A stretch of 64,000 nucleotides of DNA from JBDSSS01 sp963764195 (GTDB lineage Bacteria; Actinomycetota; Actinomycetes; Actinomycetales; Dermatophilaceae). The DNA lies in contig CAVXRG010000008.1 in assembly GCA_963764195.1 (NCBI GenBank), positions 186,001-250,000 of the forward strand, read 5' to 3'. Within the stretch, counting starts at the first letter, position 1, and each line of letters opens with the position of its first letter. The notes below the pieces were generated by a model. It did not search any database. It was not told where the DNA came from and saw nothing but the letters and a program-made list of their open reading frames with translations. Below, piece after piece: positions 43,906 to 52,124 of this stretch. Position numbers and translations under genes: made by a program.

Positions 43906-44715
43906 ATGGCTCGGGTGAGGTCCGACGAGCCCCGGGTGAGCCAGTGGGAGGCCCGCACCGGGTGGCTCCTCTCGGCCGCGGCGATGGGCTTCCTCGTCGC
44001 CTACGCCCTGCCGATCCTCGACCCCCACCTCCCGGTGGCGCAGCAGGCGCTCTGCGCGGCCGCGACGTGGGCCACGTGGGGGATGTTCGCGGTCGACTTC
44101 GGGGTGCGCGTCATCCTCGCCCGCCACCGGTGGCGGTTCCTCCGCACCAACCTCATCGACCTCGTCGTCGTCGTGCTCCCGGTGCTCCGTCCGCTCCGGC
44201 CGCTGCGTCTCGTCACCCTCATGTCGGTGCTCATCCGGCACGCGGGCAGCTCCCTGCGCGGGCGGGTCCTCACGTACGTCGTCGGCTCGACCTCGCTCGT
44301 CATCTTCGTCGCCGCCCTCGCGGTGCTCGACGCCGAGCGCCACAGCGCCACGGCCAACATCAAGACCTTCGCCGACGCCCTCTGGTGGGCGGTGACGACG
44401 GTGACGACGGTCGGCTACGGAGACCGCTACCCGACGACGACGGAGGGCCGCTACGTCGCCGCCGGGCTCATGGTCGCCGGGATCGCGCTGCTCGGCGTGA
44501 TCACCGCGGCCTTCGCCTCCTCGCTCGTGGACCGGGTGCGGGAGGTCGAGCAGGAGAACGGCGCGGCGACCCGTCGGGACGTCACGGCACTCACCGCCGA
44601 GGTCGCGGCGCTGCGCCGGGAGCTCGCCGGGGCGCCCTACCGCGACGACTCGAGGCCCGGGTCGGCAGCCGCACCCGGGTGGGTCGACGACCGCGAGCAG
44701 AGTCCGGTGGCCTGA
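43906..44715 (+). CDS. Voltage-gated-type potassium channel
   Basis: 269 aa. Several N-terminal membrane segments (residues ~20-130, with an Arg-rich S4-like stretch LRPLRPLRLVTLMSVLIRH) precede a pore loop with the selectivity filter TTVTTVGYGDRYP and a final transmembrane helix (AAGLMVAGIALLGVITAAFAS). The C-terminus is a short coiled coil (VREVEQENG..LTAEVAALRREL). This is a six-helix VIC-superfamily K+ channel. It has no obvious link with the catabolic genes around it. Confidence 0.9.
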   Translation: MARVRSDEPRVSQWEARTGWLLSAAAMGFLVAYALPILDPHLPVAQQALCAAATWATWGMFAVDFGVRVILARHRWRFLRTNLIDLVVVVLPVLRPLRPLRLVTLMSVLIRHAGSSLRGRVLTYVVGSTSLVIFVAALAVLDAERHSATANIKTFADALWWAVTTVTTVGYGDRYPTTTEGRYVAAGLMVAGIALLGVITAAFASSLVDRVREVEQENGAATRRDVTALTAEVAALRRELAGAPYRDDSRPGSAAAPGWVDDREQSPVA

Positions 44716-44735
44716 GGACTGCGGCGGGCCGGCGC

Positions 44736-45569
44736 TCATCGGGCGAGGACGGCGCCCCACGTCGTCGGACGGCGCCCGAGCAGGCGCGTCAAGGTCGCGG
44801 GGTCTCCGACGAGACCGTGCTCGTCGTAGCGGCGGAACATCGCCGCCAGGTCGTCGCGCACCTGGGCCGCCAGGGCGGCGCCGGGACCGGCCAGCCACGC
44901 CTCGACGCCGATGCCGGCCGCGACGACCGGATGGCCGAGGACGTGCGCGGCGGTCTGCGCCTGCTCCCGCACCGTGAGCGACTCCGCTCCGACGAGGTCG
45001 TGCGTGACGCCCGCGTGGCCGGGCTCGGTCAGGACCGTCGCGGCGACCTCGGCGACGTCGCCCAGGTCGACGTTCGTGAAGGGGGCGTCGACCGAGTAGG
45101 GGACGTCGAGGCGACCGGCGCGTGCGCCACCGACGAGGTTCTGGTGGTATGCCGCTGGGCGCAGGATCGTCGCTGCGGGCAGCGCCGCACGGATGACCAC
45201 CTCGGCCTCCGCCTTGCGCAGGTGGTGCGGCATCGACGGGTCGTCAGGCTGCAGGACGGAGTGGAAGACGAAGCGGTCGGCCCCCGCGTCGGCTGCCGCC
45301 GTGACGACTCGCTCGGCGATGCCGACCTCGTCCGGGTGGACATTGGGCGCGAGGTGGTAGACGCCGCTGACTCCGCTCACCGCCTCGTCGAGGCCGGTCC
45401 CGCTCTCGAGGTCAACGACCGAGATCGACTGCGCCCCAGCGGCATACGCCCTGTCCGCGGTCGTGGTGGTGTGCACTGCAGCGCGCACGGCGACACCCCG
45501 TGACGTGAGGGCGCGTGTCACGGCGCGACCGGTCTTGCCGGTCGCGCCGATGACGAGCACGAGATCCAT
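44736..45569 (-). CDS. NmrA-like NAD(P)-binding protein
   Basis: 277 aa Rossmann-fold protein of the atypical SDR/NmrA group. The N-terminus VLVIGATGKTGRAVTRALTSRG is the NAD(P)-binding loop, followed by GVYHLAPNV, FVFHSVLQP and ILRPAAYHQNLV. The catalytic YxxxK of classical SDRs is not evident, as in redox-sensing NmrA-type proteins. It ends close to the K+-channel gene (convergent) and starts 5 nt before the hydantoinase B stop. Function is uncertain. Confidence 0.82.
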   Translation of the reverse strand: MDLVLVIGATGKTGRAVTRALTSRGVAVRAAVHTTTTADRAYAAGAQSISVVDLESGTGLDEAVSGVSGVYHLAPNVHPDEVGIAERVVTAAADAGADRFVFHSVLQPDDPSMPHHLRKAEAEVVIRAALPAATILRPAAYHQNLVGGARAGRLDVPYSVDAPFTNVDLGDVAEVAATVLTEPGHAGVTHDLVGAESLTVREQAQTAAHVLGHPVVAAGIGVEAWLAGPGAALAAQVRDDLAAMFRRYDEHGLVGDPATLTRLLGRRPTTWGAVLAR

Positions 45570-45574
45570 CGCAG

Positions 45575-47611
45575 TCAGAGCCAGTCGACATCGGCTGCCG
45601 CCCGGCCTTCGGCGAGGTGGGCGTAGCCCGGTCCTCGGTCGAAGAAGGGCTGCTCGGCCGTCTGCGCCCCGCGCACCTCGGCGCGCAGCGCGTCGGAGGC
45701 CGCGGCGTCGATGACGGGGGCGTCCTTGTCGCCGGTCGCGACGACGCCGTAGTCCCGACGGGCGCCCTCGAAGGAGATCTTGCCCCAGCGCAGGTCGCGC
45801 TCCACCTCGTCGTAGGGGCGCTCGAGCGGGTCGCCCCAGCCGCCGCCGCCGGTCGTGCGGATCCGGATGACCTGACCGGCCGTGATGACCTCGGCGTCGG
45901 CCAGGGCGTCGACGACGCGCTCGTCGGGTCCGCCGGGGTCGACCGTCACCTCGAACGGACGCCCGGCCTTGCCGCCCTTGACGCCCCAGCAGGCGAGGAT
46001 CGAGCGGTCGGCGATGGACATGAAGTTCGCGTCCTTGAGCATCCGGATCTGCTTCTCGTAGCCGAGGCCGCCCCGGTAGCGGCCCGCGCCGCCGGAGTCG
46101 ACCGCGAGGCCGAGGCGCTCGACGAGGAAGGGGAAGCGGCTCTCGGTGAACTCCGTCGGCAGGTTGCGGCTGTCGGGCACGACGTGGATCGTGTCCTCGC
46201 CGTCGGCGTAGTAGCGGCCGCCGGAGCCCCCACCGAGCACCTCACGCATGAGGTAGTCGTTGCCGTCGCGGTCCTTGCCGTAGACCCCGGTGTAGCGGAT
46301 CGTCTCCTGGTCGGCGGGCATCCGGCCGTCGACCGCCTTCGCGACGACACCGGCGAGCACCCCGAGCAGTCTGAGGATGACGAAGGTCCGGGCATTGGTC
46401 GGTGCGGGGTAGATCGGGGTGAGCAGGGTGCCCTTCTCCGGGAAGCGCATCTCGATGAGCGGCACGATCCCCTCGTTGACGTCGAGCTCGGCCATCCGCT
46501 CGGGGCTGTCGGCGAGGTTGCGCAGCACGGGGGCGAGCCACTTCTTGAGGAAGTTGCCGCCGACGTAGTCGCCACAGTGGTTGATCGGGCCCTTGGCCTG
46601 CGGTCCGGTGCCGGTGAAGTCGATGATCAGCTTGGGGCCGCCGTCACCGGGCCCGGGGCCGCCGGTCGACATCTTCGTCAGGGTGATCCGCTGGGTGTGC
46701 AGCTTCGGCTCGTCGACGCCGTCGTGCTCGGCGTAGTCCTCCCAGACGTACTCGCCATCGGGGATCTTGGAGAGGATCTCGCGGCGGTAGGTCTCCGTCG
46801 TCTTGTCGAGGATCGCGTCGAAGGCGGCCTCGATGGTGTCGCGGCCGTAGCGCTCGAAGAGCTCCCCGAGGCGGCGGGCCCCCATCAGGCAGGCGGAGCA
46901 CTCGGCGTCGAGGTCGGCCGCGAGGCTGTCGGGCATCCGGCTGTTGCGGGTCATGATGCGCAGCGCCGCCTGGTTGGGAACGCCCTTGTCCCACAGCTTG
47001 ATCGGCGGGACCGACAGGCCCTCCTCGAAGACGGTTCGCGCGTTGCTCGGCATCGAGCCGGGCACGGCGCCGCCGATGTCGTCGTGGTGGCCGAAGGCCT
47101 GGACGAAGGCGACGACCTCGCCACCGGAGAACACCGGGACCGTGACGCAGAGGTCGGGCAGGTGGCCGATGCCGCCCTCGGACTCGTAGACGTCGTTGTG
47201 GAAGTAGACGTCACCCTCGCCCATCGACTCGAGGGGGAAGTCGCGGACGATCGGGTGCACGAGGGCGCTGTAGGACCGCCCCGTGAGCTTGCGCAGCTGA
47301 CGGTCGTGGATGCCGGCCCGGAAGTCGTGGGCGTCGCGGATCATGGGGGAGCGTGAGGTGCGCGCGATGGCGGTCTCCACCTCCATCTCGACGCTCGCGA
47401 GGGTGCCCTCGACGATCTCGACGAGGATCGGGTCGACGGTCGACCCCTCCGCGGTGAGCCGACCGCCGTGCTCGTAGGCCGTGGGGAGCCCGGCCGGGTT
47501 CGCCACCGGGGTGGAGGTGTCGCCGGGTATGCCGCTGGGCTGGGTGCCGCTCGCGGCGGCGGCGTCGACCGGCGCGAGCCGGACGGTGGCGGTCTGGCAG
47601 GACAGGCACAT
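45575..47611 (-). CDS. Hydantoinase B / oxoprolinase family subunit
   Basis: 678 aa HyuB-type subunit. Core motifs: DPILVEIVEGTLASVEMEVETAIARTSRSPMIRDAHDF, PDLCVTVPVF, GHHDDIGGAVPGSMPSNA, DFTGTGPQAKGPIN, NVNEGI-like DVNEGIVPL, and C-terminal RTTGGGGWGDPLERP. With HyuA it forms an ATP-dependent enzyme opening cyclic amides (hydantoin, 5-oxoproline) or a carboxylase-type complex; substrate cannot be told from sequence. The first 55 residues are extra: MCLSCQ followed by an Ala/Ser/Pro-rich linker that includes the genomic word GTATGCCGCTGGGC. ATG 47611 is 1 nt after the HyuA stop. Confidence 0.88.
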   Translation of the reverse strand: MCLSCQTATVRLAPVDAAAASGTQPSGIPGDTSTPVANPAGLPTAYEHGGRLTAEGSTVDPILVEIVEGTLASVEMEVETAIARTSRSPMIRDAHDFRAGIHDRQLRKLTGRSYSALVHPIVRDFPLESMGEGDVYFHNDVYESEGGIGHLPDLCVTVPVFSGGEVVAFVQAFGHHDDIGGAVPGSMPSNARTVFEEGLSVPPIKLWDKGVPNQAALRIMTRNSRMPDSLAADLDAECSACLMGARRLGELFERYGRDTIEAAFDAILDKTTETYRREILSKIPDGEYVWEDYAEHDGVDEPKLHTQRITLTKMSTGGPGPGDGGPKLIIDFTGTGPQAKGPINHCGDYVGGNFLKKWLAPVLRNLADSPERMAELDVNEGIVPLIEMRFPEKGTLLTPIYPAPTNARTFVILRLLGVLAGVVAKAVDGRMPADQETIRYTGVYGKDRDGNDYLMREVLGGGSGGRYYADGEDTIHVVPDSRNLPTEFTESRFPFLVERLGLAVDSGGAGRYRGGLGYEKQIRMLKDANFMSIADRSILACWGVKGGKAGRPFEVTVDPGGPDERVVDALADAEVITAGQVIRIRTTGGGGWGDPLERPYDEVERDLRWGKISFEGARRDYGVVATGDKDAPVIDAAASDALRAEVRGAQTAEQPFFDRGPGYAHLAEGRAAADVDWL

Positions 47612-47612
47612 C

Positions 47613-49766
47613 TCAGGCCTCCTTGGTGATGACGAGGTTGCCGAACGCGTCGACGCGCACGACGAAGCCGGGGTGGACGGGGACCGTGGAGCCGAACTCC
47701 TCGATGACGGCCGGTCCGGCGATGGTGTCCCCGGCCAGCAGGTCGGCCCGCCAGTAGACATCGGTGTCGACGTAGCCCGAGTCGGCCTCGAAGCAGACCG
47801 GTCGCGTGCTCCGGCGGGCCCGGGCGGCGACGTCGTCACCGGGGGACGCGCTGATCTCACGCAGCTCGGGCCGGGTGATCGGGCCGACGCCGGTGACGCG
47901 GAGGTTGACCCACTCGACCTGCTGGCGCGGGTCGTCGCGGAAGTCGTAGCCGTAGAGGGCGCGGTGCTCGGCGTGGAAGTCGTCGGCCACGGCAGCGGCA
48001 TACGCCTCGGTGACCTCACCCTCGGGGGCCGGAACGCGCACCTCGAAGGCCTGCCCGAAGTAGCGCAGGTCGACCGTGCGGGTGTAGCGGTGGGCGTCGC
48101 GCGGGAAGCCTTCTCCGTCAAGGGCCTTCGCAGCCTTGTCGGTGAGGTGGTCGAACGTCTTCTGCACGGCGGCGCGGTCGAGGGTCGCGTGCTTGGCGAC
48201 CATCGTCTGCACGTAGTCGTTCTTGACGTCGACGGTGAGCAGGCCGAAGGCCGAGACGTTGCCGGGGTTCTGCGGGACGACGACACCCGCGAGGTCGAGG
48301 ATGTCGACGAGGCGGCAGGCGAGCAGCGAGCCCGAGCCGCCGAAGGTGGCCAGCATGAAGTCGCGCACGTCGAGGCCCCGCTTGACGCTCACCTGGCGCA
48401 GCGCGTTGGCCTGGTTCCACGCGGAGATCTCGAGGATGCCGGTGGCGCAGCGGTCGGGCTCGATGCCGAGGCGCGCGGCGATCAGGGCGATGCCGGCGCG
48501 GGCGGTCTCGACCTCGAGCGGGATCTCCCCGCCGAGCAGGTGCGGGGGGATGCGGCCGAGCACGACGTGGGCGTCGGTGATGGTCGGCTCGGTGCCGCCC
48601 TTGCCGTAGCAGAGCGGTCCGGGGTCGGCGCCCGCCGACTGCGGGCCGACCTTGAGGGTGCCCTCGGGGGAGATCCAGGCGATCGAGCCGCCGCCGGCGC
48701 CGACGGTCACGACGTCGATCATCGGGATCTTGCTCGGGTAGGCGCCGACGGTGCCCTCGGTCGTCAGGGCCGGCTCGCCGGCGAGGACGACCGAGACGTC
48801 GGTCGAGGTCCCGCCGCCGTCACAGGTGAGCACCTTGTCGAAGCCGGCCCGGCTGGCGATGAGCCCGGCGCCGAGCGCCCCGGCGGCCGGCCCGGAGAGG
48901 ACCGTCGTGATCGGCTGGTGGACGACCTCGTCGGCGGAGAGCACGCCGCCGTTGGACTTCATGATGTAGAACGGCAACTCACGGGGGGCTCCGCCCCCCG
49001 TGTGCCCCCCGACAGACACGCCGGACCGGGTCACGAACTCGTCGAGCCGGGAGTGGATGTTGGCGACGTAGCGCGAGACCTTCGGCTTCACCGCGGCGTC
49101 GACGAGCGTCGTCATCGAGCGCTCGTACTCGCGGTACTCCCGCAGCACCTCGCTCGAGATCGAGACAACCGCCTCGGGATGCTCGGCGGCGAGGACCTCG
49201 CGCATCCGCAGCTCGTGGGTGTCGTTGGCGTAGGAGTGCAGGAAGCAGACGCCGATCGTCATGATGCCGTGGTCGCGGAACCAGCGGGCGGCCCGGACGG
49301 CGCCCTCCTCGTCGAAGGGGCGGATCTCGGTGCCCTCGAAGTCGAAGCGGCCCTCGACGGTCTTGACGTGGTCGGCCGCGACGATCCGCGGGGGCTTGAC
49401 CCAGAAGTAGGAGTTGCCGTAGCCGTCGGGGACGGCCTGGCGGGCGATCTCGAGGATGAACTCGTAGCCCTCGGTGGTGATGAAGCCGAGCCGCTCGACC
49501 TTGCCCTCGAGCAGCTGGTTGGTCGCGACGGTCGTGCCGTGGCAGACCGCCGTCACGTCCGCGCCGCTCGCACCGAGCAGGTCGAGCACCTTGTGGACGC
49601 CGGTGATGAAGCCGTCGGCCGGGTTGCTCGGCGTCGACGGGGTCTTCGTCGTGACCAGGTCGCCGGAGTCCTCGTCGAAGGCGACGACGTCGGTGAAGGT
49701 GCCGCCGGTGTCGATGCCGATCCGGATGCGGCGTGCGGCAGGCTCGTCAGTGGTCGCATCGGGCAT
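47613..49766 (-). CDS. Hydantoinase A / oxoprolinase family subunit
   Basis: 717 aa ATP-binding subunit with an ASKHA-type fold. IGIDTGGTFTDVVAFDEDSG (residues ~16-35) is the phosphate loop; HGTTVATNQLLEGKVERLGFITTEG, SGPAAGALGAGLIA, CDGGGTSTDVSVV and VGAGGGSIAWI follow. An unusual insert SVGGHTGGGAP encoded by a GC-rich hairpin sits just before RELPFYIMKSNGG. ATG 49766 has GAGGAG 6 nt upstream. First gene of the operon with HyuB, behind operator C. Substrate unknown; hydantoin- or pyrimidine-related compounds are plausible given the shared operator with the barbiturase-family operon. Confidence 0.9.
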   Translation of the reverse strand: MPDATTDEPAARRIRIGIDTGGTFTDVVAFDEDSGDLVTTKTPSTPSNPADGFITGVHKVLDLLGASGADVTAVCHGTTVATNQLLEGKVERLGFITTEGYEFILEIARQAVPDGYGNSYFWVKPPRIVAADHVKTVEGRFDFEGTEIRPFDEEGAVRAARWFRDHGIMTIGVCFLHSYANDTHELRMREVLAAEHPEAVVSISSEVLREYREYERSMTTLVDAAVKPKVSRYVANIHSRLDEFVTRSGVSVGGHTGGGAPRELPFYIMKSNGGVLSADEVVHQPITTVLSGPAAGALGAGLIASRAGFDKVLTCDGGGTSTDVSVVLAGEPALTTEGTVGAYPSKIPMIDVVTVGAGGGSIAWISPEGTLKVGPQSAGADPGPLCYGKGGTEPTITDAHVVLGRIPPHLLGGEIPLEVETARAGIALIAARLGIEPDRCATGILEISAWNQANALRQVSVKRGLDVRDFMLATFGGSGSLLACRLVDILDLAGVVVPQNPGNVSAFGLLTVDVKNDYVQTMVAKHATLDRAAVQKTFDHLTDKAAKALDGEGFPRDAHRYTRTVDLRYFGQAFEVRVPAPEGEVTEAYAAAVADDFHAEHRALYGYDFRDDPRQQVEWVNLRVTGVGPITRPELREISASPGDDVAARARRSTRPVCFEADSGYVDTDVYWRADLLAGDTIAGPAVIEEFGSTVPVHPGFVVRVDAFGNLVITKEA
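48980..49002. repeat. GC hairpin inserted in the hydantoinase A coding region
   Basis: CACGGGGGGC (48980-48989) and GCCCCCCGTG (48993-49002) form a perfect 10-bp stem with a 3-nt loop. It encodes part of the extra peptide GGHTGGGAP in HyuA. It looks like a short palindromic element that entered the gene in frame. Confidence 0.7.
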
Positions 49767-49865
49767 GCGCGCTCCTCGGGGTGACAGGGGTGATAGGGGG
49801 GGTGACAGGGGTGACGGGGCCGGCAGGGGTGCCCCGTGGGGGACGTGACGGCTGGGCTGGCACTG

Positions 49866-49913
49866 ATTCAACGGCAGAAGGCCGACGGGTTTCGTGGGCA
49901 CAACCTGCCAACG
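49866..49913 (-). promoter_or_regulatory. Promoter and operator C (hydantoinase operon)
   Basis: Minus-strand -10-like TTGAAT (49871-49866) and, 21 bp upstream, the dyad CGTGGGCA-CAACC-TGCCAACG (49893-49913). It matches operators A and B. The leader to ATG 49766 is about 90 nt and includes a short tandem repeat of GGTGACAGGG units (49780-49820). Confidence 0.65.
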
Positions 49914-50111
49914 GAAGGGCCCTGCCGGGTCAAGTCTCGCCAGCGGACCGGCTGGCCCCACCCCCGCACCTGGACGAGGTGCCGGCTCCGTGTCATCGAG
50001 GCACCGCAACGACCGCGAGGCGTGCGGGTCACCCGCTCAGGATGACGCGCGGATCGGCACGAGGGGTGGACGATCAAGGGGTCGCCACCGCCTGTCGTCA
50101 GGAGCAGCATC

Positions 50112-51128
50112 GTGCGCATCGGCACCCCGGACGAACCGCCCGCAGCCCCGACCCAGCCGTCATCGGCAGCCGGCCAGGACGCGCGGGGCTGGACGCCCGT
50201 GGACGTGGCGGACGTCGTCATCGGTCTGGGCGTGGTCGCCGTGGGACGGGCGCGCCGGGTGGCCGACCGGGCCGGTTTCGTCGTGGGCCCGCTCACCGCG
50301 ATGGCCGGGGTGCCCATGACGATGGCCCGACGGCTGCGCGCGCAGCCCCGGGTCGAGGAGCTCCTCGCGCGGGGTGCGGTCGGGCGGCGCGGGGCCGGCA
50401 GACGGGCGTATGCCTTGGGTCAGCGGCTCGCGCCCGGTCTCGTCGACTCCGCGCTGGGACTGGTCGACCTCAACGACATCGTGCACGACCACGTCGACCT
50501 CGACGCCCTCGTCGCCGACGTCGACGTGGACGCCGTCGTGGCGCGGGCGGACCTGGAGGCGGCGATCGGCCGGGTGGACATCGACGGCATCGTCGCGAAG
50601 GTCGACCTGGAGCGGATCATCGCGCGGATCGACGTCGACGCCGTCGTGGCGCGGGCGGATCTGGAGGCGGTGATCGGCCGGGTGGACATCGACGGCATCG
50701 TCGCGAAGGTCGACCTCGAGCGGATCATCGCGCGGGTCGACGTGGACGCCGTCGTGGCGCGGGCGGACTTGGACGGGGCGGTCGCCCGGGTGGACGTCGA
50801 CGCGGTCGTGGCCCGCGCCGACGTGGACGCGATCATCGCCAAGCTCGACCTCATCGCGCTCGCGGAGTTCGTCGTCGAGGGCATCGACCTGCCCGGGATC
50901 ATCCGGAGCTCGACCGGGTCGATGGCCTCCGAGGGGCTCCGGGAGGTCCGTCGGCAGGGGATCGGGGCCGACGAGCGCGTGGCGCACGTGGTGGACCGGC
51001 TCCTGCACCGGCCTGAGCGGGCTCCCGGCTCGACCGTCGAGGGCCAGCAGGGCGGGCCACCCCCGCCGCCACCCGCGCGGCGTGGCTGGCACGGCCCGGA
51101 CCCGGGCGCCCGGGGCCTCGCCCACTGA
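50112..51128 (+). CDS. Nonapeptide-repeat protein, function unknown
   Basis: 338 aa. Residues ~1-120 are Ala/Arg-rich and contain a hydrophobic stretch (VVIGLGVVAVG) and VVGPLTAMAGVPMTMARRLRAQP. Residues ~118-255 are about 14 copies of a nine-residue repeat with consensus V-D-[VLI]-[DE]-x-[VI]-[VI]-A-[RK]; the DNA repeats with a 108-bp (36-residue, four-unit) period at 50533, 50641 and 50749. The tail is Pro/Gly-rich. Regular Asp/hydrophobic nonapeptides suggest a solenoid. AGGAG at 50099 precedes GTG 50112. It is followed closely by an RDD membrane protein, a likely partner. Confidence 0.75.
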   Translation: MRIGTPDEPPAAPTQPSSAAGQDARGWTPVDVADVVIGLGVVAVGRARRVADRAGFVVGPLTAMAGVPMTMARRLRAQPRVEELLARGAVGRRGAGRRAYALGQRLAPGLVDSALGLVDLNDIVHDHVDLDALVADVDVDAVVARADLEAAIGRVDIDGIVAKVDLERIIARIDVDAVVARADLEAVIGRVDIDGIVAKVDLERIIARVDVDAVVARADLDGAVARVDVDAVVARADVDAIIAKLDLIALAEFVVEGIDLPGIIRSSTGSMASEGLREVRRQGIGADERVAHVVDRLLHRPERAPGSTVEGQQGGPPPPPPARRGWHGPDPGARGLAH

Positions 51129-51139
51129 GGAGGTCGACC

Positions 51140-51736
51140 GTGGAGCAGCCCGTGGACCCGGGTCAGGGGCCCGTTTCGCGCATCACCGTCCCTCCGGCGG
51201 CTCGATCCGTGCAGGGGCACCGGGCGGGCATCGTGACCCGCGTGCTGGCCGGGACGGTCGACGGGGTGGTCGCCGTCGTCGCCGTTGCCGTCGGGTATGC
51301 CGGCACCGTCGCCGTGGTCTACGTGTTGAGTCCGCGTTCCTTCACCTTTCCCGACCCGGCGCTCGACCTGCTCTTCGTCTGCTTCCTCGGGTTCCTCACC
51401 TGTTATCTCGCGCTCGCGTGGGCCACCACGGGACGCAGCTACGGGGGCCGCCTGCTCGGAGTGCGGGTCGTCGACTCCCACGGCAGGCGGGTCCGCCCGC
51501 TGGTCGCGCTGGGCCGCGCCCTGCTGTGCGTCTTCGTGCCGATCGTGCTCTTCTGGGTGATCGTCAGCCGCGAGAACCGCTCAGGCGCCGACATCCTGCT
51601 GCGGACCTCCGTCGTCTACGACTGGGCCTCGACGGCCGTGCCGGACGAGCCACCGGCGCGCGACGGTGGGCCCCGGCCGGGGAACGGCGGCCCTGGGACC
51701 GGGTCGCCCCCGACGGAGGGGTTCCCCGACGCCTGA
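51140..51736 (+). CDS. RDD family membrane protein
   Basis: 198 aa. The RDD domain spans residues ~28-150: RVLAGTVDGVVAVVAVAVGYAGTVAVVYVL (first helix with the conserved Arg and Asp), a second helix LDLLFVCFLGFLTCYLALAWATTG, then GRSYGGRLLGVRVVDSHGRRV, and a third helix ALLCVFVPIVLFWVIVS. The C-terminal ~30 residues are disordered. GTG 51140 has a strong GAGGAGG at 51127. Family function is unclear (ion or solute transport has been suggested for some). It is cotranscribed with the repeat protein, 11 nt apart. Confidence 0.87.
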   Translation: MEQPVDPGQGPVSRITVPPAARSVQGHRAGIVTRVLAGTVDGVVAVVAVAVGYAGTVAVVYVLSPRSFTFPDPALDLLFVCFLGFLTCYLALAWATTGRSYGGRLLGVRVVDSHGRRVRPLVALGRALLCVFVPIVLFWVIVSRENRSGADILLRTSVVYDWASTAVPDEPPARDGGPRPGNGGPGTGSPPTEGFPDA

Positions 51737-51800
51737 GTCCGAGACGGCTGGTGCGCCGGCGGGTGGGTGTCCGGCCGGACGGGGTCGACGGACCCGACGA

Positions 51801-52067
51801 TCAGGTGGCGGAAGGGAAGGTCGCGCGAATCGCCGCGCTCAGTGCCTCCGGGTCGACCGGTTCCCCGGCCGCAACCCTGCTGCCGACGGCCAGCCCCAGG
51901 ATGTAGGAACCGACGGGGGCCATCGGCCGGGCGAAGTCGTGCGCGATCTCCTTCGTGAGGGCGTGGATGCCGATGACGTCGACGGCATGCGGGTCGACGT
52001 CGACCGCCGCACAGGCGTCGTGGATCCAGTCGTGCCATTGCTGTTCGGCGGCCGTGAGGTCAGTCAT
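51801..52067 (-). CDS. DUF6457 family small protein (molybdenum-cofactor neighbourhood)
   Basis: 88 aa soluble protein (AEQQWHDWIHDACAAVDVDP.. ALTKEIAHDFARPMAPVGSYILGLAVGSR). This matches the short DUF6457-type proteins often encoded near molybdopterin genes in actinobacteria. Here it lies at the end of the nitrate reductase block, consistent with a role in molybdoenzyme maturation, but no activity is known. ATG 52067 is 57 nt beyond the narI stop. Confidence 0.65.
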   Translation of the reverse strand: MTDLTAAEQQWHDWIHDACAAVDVDPHAVDVIGIHALTKEIAHDFARPMAPVGSYILGLAVGSRVAAGEPVDPEALSAAIRATFPSAT

Positions 52068-52124
52068 GCGCGACTCCCGTCGGGGCTGTGCTCGTCTCGG
52101 ACACGTGGGCGGGACCGGCTTGGC

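Noticed and set aside
50466..50890. Assembly duplication in the nonapeptide-repeat gene
   Set aside because: The copies differ at several bases, stay in frame and belong to a longer, more diverged repeat series, so they look biological.
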